64,000 nt of DNA. Origin: Mantamonas sphyraenae. Lineage: Eukaryota > CRuMs > Mantamonadidae. The stretch is taken from positions 124,001 to 188,000 of the forward strand of contig JAPMXV010000062.1 in assembly GCA_026936335.1 (NCBI GenBank), read 5' to 3'. Shown here piece after piece: positions 21,395-30,508 of the stretch. Below the pieces are notes generated by a model. That model was given only the letters and a program-made list of their open reading frames with translations, had not been told where the DNA came from and searched no databases. Each line of letters opens with the position of its first letter. Position 1 is the stretch's first letter. Made by a program: the position numbers and the translations under genes.

Positions 21395-22682
21395 TTAGCC
21401 AAAGAGGTCGAAGCCCATGCCCGAGGCAGACGAGTCGCTGTCGCTTCCGCTTCCATCGTCGTCGTTGCCACCGGCGGCGGCGCCGGCATCGTCACCACCA
21501 GCGGCAGCCGGGGCAGCAAAGGCGGACGGGTCGGCGAGGTAGTCCTCAATGTCCTTGACGGCAGGCACAAACTCGCCCATGTTGGCCTCGAGACCGATGG
21601 AGAGGATGTTCTTCCAGCCATCGATGAGGAGGTGGGGCACGGCGGACAGGGCCGGGTAGCCCGTGGCCAGCGAGATGCAGGTGACGTTGGCAACGGCCTC
21701 CAGCACGTTGGCGGCAATGTCCGCGTCGGTGAGGTTGAGCACGTCGGTGGAGTACACCAGGCCGTCGTCGTACACAGCGGTGAGCAACACACCATAGAAG
21801 AATGGGTTGATGTTCAGCTTGGACAGCAGGGTGGCCTGCGACGAGTTGACCTTGTCGCCAGCCTGGATCAGGTGCACCTCCTTCACGATTTCAATGGCAC
21901 CACGGTTAATCTTGGTCGAGATGTTCAGCGCCTGGAAGAACGAAGTCGACGACGGGTCCAGACCCGTGGATCCGGGCGGCACAAACACGTCGATGGGTGC
22001 AATCGCACCGGGCTTGGCGGCGGCAGGCACCTTGTTCTCCACAATGATGTCCGCAACAGCCTTCATGTTGTTCTCGTAGCAGAACACAAAGCCGCAGTTC
22101 TTCTTCACCAGGTTCAGCAGCTTCTCCTGTGTTCCGTGTCACAAGTGCACCTGTGTCAGCGCGTGCGTGGCGGCGCCCCTGAGCCGTGCATGCGCACGTT
22201 TGGCCCCCCTCTCTCTCTCTCTTCCCGCTGCCACAGAAAAACTCACCAGCTCGGTACGGCCCTCAGCGATCTTCTCGCGGAGCACACGTCGCATGCGCGT
22301 CTGTGGGTGTCGTGTCGCAAGCGCATAGGGTCCATGCGTGGGTGTGCAACCGTGTGAGTGGCGTTGTGTGACGGCAGAACAAAAACGCATGCGCAAATGC
22401 CCCAGCTGGCAAATTTTCTGTGAAGTCACCCGCTTTCCCGCAGGGCTGCTACCCGCTGCGGTGGACTGGACAGGCCACACAGAGATTGGACACGCTGCAA
22501 CCTACGTTCTTGCCCATCACAATGGTGGCGGTGCCACGCAGAGCCATGCGGATCTGCTGCATCTGCTTGGAGCCGACGTTGTCCACGGAGATAACAATCA
22601 CGCGCGACGTCTTGTCCAGCTCAGAGCTCAGCAGAGCCATGTACTCGTCCTTCTTCTCCTTAGTGAAAACCTTGGTAGCCAT
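21395..22682 (-). CDS. RPLP0: 60S acidic ribosomal protein P0 (uL10)
   Basis: Three exons (22682-22506, 22300-22247, 22126-21395) give 320 residues, the usual size. The rRNA-binding domain is at the N-terminus (KVFTKEKKDEYMALLSSELD; ALRGTATIVMGKN; RVLREKIAEGRTEL from the 54-bp middle exon; EKLLNLVKKNCGFVF). The domain-II block PGSTGLDPSSTSFFQAL is clear. The P1/P2-binding region leads into an Ala/Gly hinge and acidic tail ending SGMGFDLFG. Eukaryotic P proteins normally end in a GFGLFD-like motif that recruits GTPase factors, so this tail is a variant with glycine at the end. P0 anchors the P-stalk of the large ribosomal subunit. Donors are GTAGGT and GTGAGT; acceptors are CACAG. Confidence 0.96.
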
Positions 22683-22808
22683 GTTGAATCAAAATCCGCT
22701 GTTTTAAGGTCGTGCCCGCTGAATTTCGTGGTTGACACCGCGCAATCGGCACCCTCACCCAGTTCAAGTTGGTCCACACCCGGGGGTGGCATGATTGCAC
22801 CCTCCCTC

Positions 22809-24410
22809 TCACCTCCCGCTCATCTCCCTCCCTTCACACTCCTGCACCTCTCGCTCCCAATCCACCCACGCAACACGTGCCAGCCGATGGATCGGTTCCC
22901 GTGCCACCACATGCACATTCTGCGGCGCCAGCTTGCTCTTGTCCACTCTCAACAGCTTCTTCTCGCCCACCCCGTGTCCCCGTTCATCCTTCTCCTGCAC
23001 CACCATCCGTGCCACCCGTGCCTCCTTTCCGTGCGACACACACACAAACGCCTTGTACGACAACCGCTCCACCTCACTCTCCGTCACACACGGAGGCGAG
23101 TGGAACGTCGCCTGGCACCGGATGCATCGGATGCAGTGTCGCGAGTGTCCCGTCTCTCCACATTGGTGGCAAAAGTGCCGTCCGCAATAGAACGGTCGTT
23201 TCCCTCCCTTCTTGCCCTTCCTCCCATCCCCTCCTGCCTCCCCTCTTCCATCCCCTCCTCCCGTCCCATGCTCCCCGCCCTTGTCCATCGTGTCCAGCCA
23301 TCGCATGTGCAGATCCTCACGCACACACTCCCGGTGGAAGAACTGTCCACACACTCCCACCCGACACTTGAACACATCCACCTTCAGCTTGCCCTCCAGC
23401 CCACACGTCGTACACAACGCCACCCCTGCCACACAGTCTCCACACTTGAACACCCCCGTCCCACCCTCTCCCAACACACTGCTCATCGTCTCTCCCACAC
23501 ACTCGGCGTGGAACGTCCGCTTGCATGGTCCTCCACACTTGATCACCATGTTCCCACCCATCTCACACACAAAGCACATCTGCGTCCCAAACACTCGCTT
23601 CTTCTTCGGCTTCCCGTCTCCTCCTCCCTTGCTCTTTGTCGTCTTCTTCTTCTTTCCTCCTCTCTGTCCTCCCTTTGCCCCTCCACTGTACCCTTCCTCC
23701 TCCTCCCCATCCTCCTCATCCCCATATCCATCTCCTCCACTGCTGCCCCCTCCATTCCCACCCTGTCCCCGTCCCTGCTTCTTCCTCCTCTTCCCCCTCC
23801 CTCCTCCCTTGCGTCGTCGCACCCCATACTCTTCATCATCCTCATCCTCCATGGCCCCTGCATCCAACACCTCATCCTCATCCTCATCATCTTCCTTCAC
23901 ACCATACCCACCACCGCCCCCACCACCACCTCTCCCCATCCTCTCCGATGGTGCTTCCATGCCCACCACCCTCCCCATCCCTTCCCCATCCGTCTCTTCC
24001 ATTCCCAATCGACTCCTCTTTCGCCCTCCTCCTCCCTCCTCCCCTCCCCTTGCCCGTGCCCTTGCCCCATCCCCGTCCTCACTCCTCCCGCTTGCTGCTT
24101 CTGCTTCCAACGCACGCACCTCCTTCTCCATCTCCTCCACCAGCTGTTCATGCGATCGTCCACGCATTGCATCCGTCAGCACAAAGTCTGCCAATGCACT
24201 CAATGCATCTGTGGCTCGGTGTGCCTCATCCTCCACCACCGCCCGTCTCCCTTCTGCCTCCACCACCCTTCGCCGATGCTGCATGATCCCCTGTTCCTGT
24301 GCATACTCCTCACCCAGGATGTTGAATGTCTTTGCTCCTGCCTGCAACACAAACATCAGATTCTGAGTGTTGATCACACTCGTTGGTGCCACCGATTCCC
24401 AAAACGACAT
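22809..24410 (-). CDS. PHD-finger protein, copy B
   Basis: A single exon of 533 residues, differing from copy A at three positions (Met for Val in DGEGMGR, Asp for Glu in DGYGDEED, Lys for Glu in TTKSKGG). The same two PHD fingers and C5HC finger are intact. Its start codon lies only 56 bp downstream of the NKAP stop on the same strand, so it either shares a transcript with NKAP or has a promoter inside the NKAP coding end; the duplication carried that short upstream segment to copy A. The frame is fully open in both copies, implying recent duplication or ongoing gene conversion rather than decay. Confidence 0.85.
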   Translation of the reverse strand: MSFWESVAPTSVINTQNLMFVLQAGAKTFNILGEEYAQEQGIMQHRRRVVEAEGRRAVVEDEAHRATDALSALADFVLTDAMRGRSHEQLVEEMEKEVRALEAEAASGRSEDGDGARARARGGEEGGGGRKRSRLGMEETDGEGMGRVVGMEAPSERMGRGGGGGGGGYGVKEDDEDEDEVLDAGAMEDEDDEEYGVRRRKGGGRGKRRKKQGRGQGGNGGGSSGGDGYGDEEDGEEEEGYSGGAKGGQRGGKKKKTTKSKGGGDGKPKKKRVFGTQMCFVCEMGGNMVIKCGGPCKRTFHAECVGETMSSVLGEGGTGVFKCGDCVAGVALCTTCGLEGKLKVDVFKCRVGVCGQFFHRECVREDLHMRWLDTMDKGGEHGTGGGDGRGEAGGDGRKGKKGGKRPFYCGRHFCHQCGETGHSRHCIRCIRCQATFHSPPCVTESEVERLSYKAFVCVSHGKEARVARMVVQEKDERGHGVGEKKLLRVDKSKLAPQNVHVVAREPIHRLARVAWVDWEREVQECEGREMSGR

Positions 24411-24540
24411 TCTTCCATTGCCTGGCCCCGCGCACTTCAATCCTCTCTCTCTCACTATCCTTTCCCCTACCCCTCCTCCTCCAATCGCTTCTGTACCATC
24501 TGTCTGAACCCTGCCACAATCTCGTTGTCCCGCTTGGCCC
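22809..24540 (-). repeat. Inverted duplication, arm B (source arm)
   Basis: Inverted partner of 16802-18536. Here the block continues without a break into the complete NKAP gene, so this is the ancestral context. The 4.27 kb between the arms (HSP90 and P0) could invert by recombination between them. Confidence 0.95.
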
Positions 24541-25936
24541 TCTCCTCCATCTTCATCTGCGTCATCTGCTTTTTCTCCTCCAGCGTGATCACCTGGTTTT
24601 CCTTTCGCAGTCGGATCGCATTCATGCGTGCGTGACGACTGCCACTCATCACATACCCGGCATCCTCATACTTGCTGATCTCCCCACTCGTCAAACCAAT
24701 CTCACCACGCCTCGGAATGCGCTTCCCGTCCTGCACATAGCTTGCCATCGCCGCTCCTTCACCCGGAAGCAGATGCCCACCAAAGTTGTCTACCTTTTTC
24801 GGCGCCTCCACCACCTTGGGCAGTGGCATCGGGCCCACCATTGGACGAGCCTCCTGCACCAATGGTTGCAGTGACACCCCCGCCCCAGCATCGTCGTCCA
24901 CAGGGCGTGGAGCTGGTCCTTTCACCACCTTTTTCGCTTTCTCCTTCTCCTCTCCCTCTCCCTTTGCTTCCTCCTTGTCCCTCTTTCGGCTCTTCGTATC
25001 CTCCTTCCCCTTCCTTGCATCTTCCTCCTTGTGCTTGTGTCGATGGCGTCGTCGGTGGCTGCGGTGGTGGCTGCGTCGTCCTCCTCCATGCGACTCCTCG
25101 TCCTCCCCTGACGATCCTTCCTCTTCGCTCCTACTCCTGTGCCTGTGTCTCCGCCTGCTGCTGCTGCTGTGCCTGTGTCTCTTGTCACGTCTGCTGCTGC
25201 TCCTTCGTCTGTGTCTCCTGCTGCTGTGCTTCTTGTGCCGCCCGTGGCGTCGTCGACGTCGCCCCGACCCGTCGCTGTCCTCGCTCCCACTGCTCTCGTC
25301 CTCACTCTCGCTCCCTTCGCTGCTGCTGTACGCTTCAGAATCCGATCCGCTTGCCTCTGAATCCGATTGCGATGATTCAGCTTCGCTTTCACTGCCAATC
25401 TCCTCGTCTGTGTCCCAATCCAACCGCCCTCCAGTGCTGCGCGCCTTCCGCTTGCCCTTTGCCCCCGCCCCATCCTTCTTCCGCGGAGGTTCAGGCTCTG
25501 CACTCCATATGTTTGGCATCTCTCTCATCTTTCGCTCCTGCACACGTGCCAATGCTGCCTCTTCCATGCCTCCAAACCTTCCCCCACGTCCTCGCCCTCC
25601 TCCTCCTCCCCCTCCTTCCCATCCCCCACGCCCTCCACCTCCACCTCCACGCCCCCTTCCACCCCAATCTCCTCCGCCGCGCCCCCGTCCTTCGTTGTAA
25701 GGCCTTTCCATCTCTCGTCTACCGTCGTAAGGCGACCGAGAGCGCCGGTAACGATGTTCCTGATGACGACGACGATCCTCCTCATCGTCCCACCGCCTAC
25801 CCCGCCGTTCGGGACTACGTGACCGATGCCGATCCCTGTTGTAATACTCCTCCCTGTCCTGCCACCTTTGTTCACGCACGGGCATCCTCACCTCGCCCGG
25901 ACGCAATTGGCGGCCGAATTCGTCCCGATCGCCCAT
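24467..25936 (-). CDS. NKAP: NKAP-like spliceosomal/RNA-binding protein
   Basis: A single exon of 489 residues, starting MGDRDEFGRQLRPGEVRM. The first two thirds are disordered: RS and SRSP elements, RGG boxes (about 85-140), a Ser/Asp/Glu-rich segment and a basic His/Arg/Ser/Lys-rich segment. The conserved NKAP C-terminal domain follows (GPMPLPKVVEAPKKVDNFGG, HLLPGEGAAMASYVQDGKR, IPRRGEIGLTSGEI, AGYVMSGSRHARMNAIRLRK) and ends in a helical tail (FRQMVQKRLEEEG). Animal NKAP is a nuclear RNA-binding protein in splicing and transcriptional repression; the domain is conserved across eukaryotes. A (CA)n run at 25969-25994 lies upstream of the ATG. The gene is intact here, while its last 23 codons are duplicated at 16802-16875. 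Confidence 0.93.
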   Translation of the reverse strand: MGDRDEFGRQLRPGEVRMPVREQRWQDREEYYNRDRHRSRSPERRGRRWDDEEDRRRHQEHRYRRSRSPYDGRREMERPYNEGRGRGGGDWGGRGRGGGGGGRGGWEGGGGGGGRGRGGRFGGMEEAALARVQERKMREMPNIWSAEPEPPRKKDGAGAKGKRKARSTGGRLDWDTDEEIGSESEAESSQSDSEASGSDSEAYSSSEGSESEDESSGSEDSDGSGRRRRRHGRHKKHSSRRHRRRSSSRRDKRHRHSSSSRRRHRHRSRSEEEGSSGEDEESHGGGRRSHHRSHRRRHRHKHKEEDARKGKEDTKSRKRDKEEAKGEGEEKEKAKKVVKGPAPRPVDDDAGAGVSLQPLVQEARPMVGPMPLPKVVEAPKKVDNFGGHLLPGEGAAMASYVQDGKRIPRRGEIGLTSGEISKYEDAGYVMSGSRHARMNAIRLRKENQVITLEEKKQMTQMKMEERAKRDNEIVAGFRQMVQKRLEEEG

Positions 25937-25968
25937 GGATTCTGTTCTGTTGGCTGCATTGATGCCCT

Positions 25969-25994
<26 letters not shown>
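25969..25994. repeat. (CA)n microsatellite
   Basis: CA repeat in the 74-bp space between the NKAP start and the stop of the WD/Cys-His gene; it reads as (GT)n in the 5' leader of NKAP. Confidence 0.9.
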
Positions 25995-26000
<6 letters not shown>

Positions 26001-26010
26001 CACGCTGCCG

Positions 26011-28912
26011 TCAGTCATCCAATACCTCCTGTGGCTCTCCGTTGCACCACAACACGTGGAGGGTGGATGCAGAGCCGAGGAGGAGCAGATCGGCGTGCAG
26101 GGAAACGACGTTGGTGATGGGTTTGCCCAAACGATACTCAAACAACACATCCGCCTCACCCAACGAGCCACTCTGTGCAGGCAGAGGCCATGCACGCGCC
26201 ATGCCATCCCTGCCCACACTCCACACACGTTCGTGTGTTTCATCAAAGGCCAGGCCCGTAACAAAGCCCTCGTGGGTGCCCCCGGCATCTACCAAGTGAC
26301 CGTCATCCACGCCGTACAGCAGAAAGCCATCGTTCTCACCACCGGCAGCCACCCACTTCCCGTCACGCGACATGGCACAGCAGGTGACGGCACCATAGCC
26401 GCCATCCAAACGCACGGGTTTGCCTGCCACCTTCCATGTGGCTCTGCTCTTGACGTGCACCACGCGTACCACGTGCACCGAAGCGTTGTGTAGGGCACAC
26501 ACGAGGGTGTCTCCTGCGCCGCGTGCACACAGGCTCTCCACGCCTGCGTCAAAGTGTACCAGTTCACGCACCACACCTTTGTGTTTGCCAGAGGCATTGC
26601 CCACAGGGAGCATCAGCACACGGCCACAGTAGGTGCCCAGCACCACCAGCTCCATGGTGGCCATCCATGTGACACTCTGCACCTGCATGCCCTCTGGCAC
26701 CGTGTGTTTGCCACACACCTTCCACCCACCCGTGATGCGCTCCTGCTCCACCACACACACCAGTCCACCCGCAAGCACAAACACAAATCCAGCCTCGGTG
26801 GCACAGCCACACACAATGCGGTCACCCGGGGAGCTGAGTCGCAGGCGAATCGCAGTCATCGCCGTCGTCGTGCTGCCACTGGATGATCCCGACGATGACG
26901 ACGATAGGTTGGCCCACCACTGTGCGCCAGACGTGGCATCGTCCCGTTCCGACTCGTTTCGGTTCAGTCCCAACACCACCTGCATGCTGCTCGCACGTTC
27001 GCGGAGCATGTTTTGCAATCGACCCACCTCGACCGCCTCGGCGGCATCCTGGCTGCGCACACCCAGCACACCCGTGGTCCATACCACTGCCGCTGCCTCA
27101 CAGTACATGGCAGCCATGCCAAAGCCCCCGCTGGCATGCACACCTGCACACATCTGCCAGCTGCGTGTCTCGCCTGTGTTGGCAGCAATCCCGGACACAA
27201 TGCGCATCCCTGTGGCTGTCTGGCAGCCCGTCAGATGCTTGCCCGGATGGTCGCCATGGCATGAGCGGCCCGGTTGCAACGCATGTCCAATCAGTGTGCG
27301 ACGTGCCATGCTTGCCAAGGCATACTCTGCCAACATGCCCACGCCCATGGCACACATTCCCTGCCGCTGTTCCAACGCCTCCAACTCCATCCCCTGTGCC
27401 CCGTGTGCAGATCGTGTCTCGCCACAGTGTGCACACACCAAACTGTCCAGTAGCTGCCCAGCTGCCTGCACATCGCCTCCCATCGCCTGCAAGCCTTCCC
27501 ACCACCCGTTGTGCTCCTGCAACACAAAGCCCGAACAGTGTGCACCGCATGCCATCGTTTCGCTGGCACGCACCTCGTTCAACACAGCCAACTCCAGCTC
27601 CGAGGGCGGACGATGCCGTTGCAGTGCATGGTGACACCCTGCACACTCACGCTGTCGGCGACTGTTTGCATCTGGTCGTTCAAACGACCCACACACACAC
27701 CCCAGCATGGAGCACCCGTGGCTCTCGCCCACACGCAGCTCCTCGGCAAGCGCAAGGTCTGCCTGTGTCGCCTTGCGATGCTCCATTGCCACGTGACCGC
27801 ATTCGTCGCACGTCGCATCGTCGTGCACCCATTCCCCCGTCTCCTTGTTGTCACCTGCCCCAGCACCTCCTCCTCCGCCTTCCACACGTGTGTTCAGCCC
27901 TGTACATACACACCCAAACACCCTGCATTGTGGTGCCGCGGCTCGCTGTTCCTCCTTCCACGCTGCACACTCTTCCGCAGACAGATACTCGTGTCCAGCC
28001 TCTGGGTGGTTACAGTGCACACACACCTGCTTGCCACGCCGCGTGCTCGCATACCCGTCGCACGTGCACCACCACAGCACACACCGACGCGCCTGCCGAC
28101 CTTGGGTGCGCTGCTTGCGCGGTGAGCTCGCCGACTTGAGTGGCGAAGCAAGGGCATGTCGCTCCACACCCTGTGTCCTATACACCCCGTTCGTGCGCAC
28201 ACCCACCACAGTCAACACTCTGTGCATCATTCCTGTCCCTTGCAACTCTTTCTTCTCCTCTCCCCCCTCTGTTTCCTCCTCCCCCGTCTCTTTGATCACC
28301 ACCCTCCGTTTTGCCTTTGCACTGCGCTTTGCTCGCTTCAGCTCCAGTGTTTCCGTCTTGATCGTGGGCGACGCCTCCTGTTCGCTTGTATCCACCATGT
28401 CCGCACCCGCTCCACGCTTCCCACGCCCTGCTGCTGCACTGGGAGGCGTCTGTGCAGGCGAGACCTTGGATTCTCGGGAACCGTTCTCCGTTGTCCCCTG
28501 CCTCTCCACGCCTGCCCGCTTGCTCGGCGTGCCATCCAGTGTGCTCTGTGTCTTATTCCCTGCTCCCTTGGTCCCTTTCTTGCTGCGGCTCGGTGGCGTC
28601 TTGCTCAACCCCAGCCGCTTCTTCGGCGTCAACAGCGTCGTTTGCTTGCCCTTTCCCGCCTTGCGCAACCCAGAAACTCGCTGACGCGCCGTCTTTCCTG
28701 TGCCCGGGGTCCCCTGTTCATTTGATGTCCATTCCCCCACAGTGTCTGTGTCAGTGTGTGCGAGTGCGTGCGTGTTGTGTGCGTGTGTGTGTGTGTGTGT
28801 GTCCGTCTTTACTTTGATCGTTCACACTCACCCCCCTTCCCCCCACCTTGCAGCTCACCTGTTCATCCTCCCGTGGTCGCTTGCCCAGCATCTGTACAAG
28901 TGTGTTGCTCAT
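26011..28912 (-). CDS. WD40-like protein with four tandem Cys/His repeats
   Basis: Two exons (28912-28859 and 28713-26011; donor GTGAGC, acceptor GAACAG) give 918 residues starting MSNTLVQMLGKRPREDEQ. Residues about 20-225 are basic and disordered, with repeated TP and SK/TK motifs suggesting a nuclear or DNA-bound protein. Residues about 229-465 contain four copies of a Cys/His unit: C-x4-C-x-C, a variable loop, then C-x2-C-x-H-x4-H (CVLWWCTC...CVHCNHPEAGH; CRVFGCVC...CDECGHVAMEH; CSMLGCVC...CAGCHHALQRH; the fourth is degenerate). These are likely zinc-binding and vaguely recall the Cys-rich FAM221 domain. The C-terminal third (about 600-918) looks like a WD40 propeller (VTCCAMSRDGKWVAAGGEN, GFVTGLAFDETHERVWSVG). 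Function unknown; the combination is not one I recognise. Confidence 0.72.
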
Positions 28913-29016
28913 GTGTGCCTCCCGCCGTGGTTCCAACTCTCTGACACAACCGCGCAATGTTGGCGCCTGCGGAGCCACCCCAACACACACACACAACACA
29001 CACTCACTTACACGCC
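28913..29016. promoter_or_regulatory. Bidirectional promoter, WD/Cys-His gene / TPR gene
   Basis: 104 bp separate the divergent start codons; the segment next to the TPR gene is (CA)-rich up to the ATG. Confidence 0.4.
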
Positions 29017-30322
29017 ATGAGCACCGAGGCAGAAGAGTTTAAGCTTGCTGGCAACGACCTCTTCCGCGAGGGAAAGTGGGCCAAGGCTGCCGTGCAGTAC
29101 ACAAAGGCCATCAAGAAGGGTAAGGAGGAAAGGGGCCAACATCATCGTTGCAAGCGTTTTTCAGGCACCTCGCTCACCCTCGCACAACGCGCCCGCACAG
29201 ACCCGGAGAACGCCGTCTACTACAGCAACCGCTGCGCAGCGTATCTCAAGACCGGACGTCACGACGTCAAGGCGCTTGCTGACGCCACCAAGTGTGTGGA
29301 ACTGAACCCGGAGTGGGCCAAGGTGAGTGTGGCGCCAAAATGTGCACCCGGCGTCTCGCGCCGCTGCCTTGCACACAGCAACGACAAAGGACACTGACAG
29401 GGAAGGGACGTGTGTGTGTGTGTGCGTGTGTGTGCTTGCGCGTCGACGTGTGCCTTGTTCATCTCCACAGGGCTACTACCGTCTGGCAAGTGTACATGAG
29501 CAGATGATGCAGTACGAAGAAGGGATCACCGCGTGCCGCAAGGCACTGGAGCTGGAAGGGAGCAAGCAGACGCGGGATCTGCTGCGTACGCTGATGGGCA
29601 AGAACGAGCTGAACAAGATCAAGGACAAGAAGGAGGCATTGAAGGACAAGAGCGGCAACAGCAGTGCGAGCGCGCGCTTCAGCAGCAGCAGCAACAGCAA
29701 CAGCAGCAGCAACAGCAGCAGCAGTAGCAGCAGCGACAGTGGAGGTCTCACGTCATCCAACGTGATCAAAACGGAAGAGGAGTACGAGGAGGCGAGGAAG
29801 AAGACGCTGGAGAACCGTGGGGAGAAGATCCCCTTTGACGAGAACGAAGTGTTCCAGGCGGCCAAGCTGGTGATTGAGAACGCGGTGCAAGAGTACCAAC
29901 GGGCAGGCAGCATCCGTGGCGTGGTCACCTTCCTGCCAGGCTACCTGGAGAAGAATGGGAACATGCCCGAGGCTCGTGTGGGTCTGGACAACGCCTTTCT
30001 CGACCTCGACCAGTGGCGCAACTGTATCATGTTCCTGCGTGCATACGGCAAGGACATTGGAGCCAACGGCTGTGTGCTCGTGGCTCTCAAGTCGCAGATG
30101 GCCTACCCGCAGATCTGGAAGCACACAAAGTGGCCCTATGGCAACGCCGAAGGCTTGTTTGTGCAGCTGTGCAGCCGTGCGGCAAACTATGTTTGGTTTG
30201 TGCCCCTCACAAAGAAGGATGGCAAAACCCCTCTCGTCGACCCTCAGGAGAAGATGCTGGACTACGACAACTACCAGATCACCCCGCCGCTCATCCTGGA
30301 TTGGGACAAGCAGACAAACTGA
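29017..30322 (+). CDS. TPR protein with an unassigned C-terminal domain
   Basis: Three exons (29017-29119, 29201-29322, 29471-30322) give 358 residues. Residues 1-110 form three TPR motifs of the Sti1/TTC type (FKLAGNDLFREGKWAKAAVQ; AVYYSNRCAAYLKTG; YYRLASVHEQMMQYEEGITA), with the basic residues expected of an HSP90/HSP70 EEVD-binding clamp. A Ser-rich linker from AGC repeats (29680-29740) leads to a C-terminal domain at about 190-358 (FQAAKLVIENAVQEYQRAG, VVTFLPGYLEKNGNMPEARV, YPQIWKHTKWPYGNAEGLFV) that I do not recognise. The EEVD-clamp idea follows from the family and is not proven by sequence. Donors are GTAAGG and GTGAGT; acceptors are CACAG. Confidence 0.78.
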
Positions 30323-30340
30323 TGGATTCCTCTGGTCGAC

Positions 30341-30405
30341 ACGCACACACATACACACACACACATACAGACACACACGCACACACACACACACACACAC
30401 ACACC
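30341..30405. repeat. (CA)n-rich microsatellite
   Basis: Imperfect CA/CATA repeat in the 186-bp gap between the TPR gene stop and the alpha-actinin start. Confidence 0.9.
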
Positions 30406-30508
30406 AGTCACTTGCTTGGTGCTCATGTCTTGTCTGCGTTTTCTGCTCGCTGCGCCAGCGGGCACACTTGGAAACCCACCCAATTCCCACCAAACCCCAC
30501 CCGCAATC

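Noticed and set aside
22338-24635. Plus-strand open frame of 765 codons across PHD copy B
   Set aside because: Pro/His/Leu low-complexity antisense product of the Gly/Glu/Lys-rich PHD gene; the same shadow is found opposite copy A.
28738-28740. GTG start for the WD/Cys-His gene
   Set aside because: An upstream exon with an ATG (28912) joins in phase at the GAACAG acceptor (28714), giving a normal start.
30341-30405. CA-rich tandem array that might be taken for a CRISPR array or transposon end
   Set aside because: A simple dinucleotide microsatellite without spacers, flanking duplications or nearby transposase; the genome is eukaryotic.
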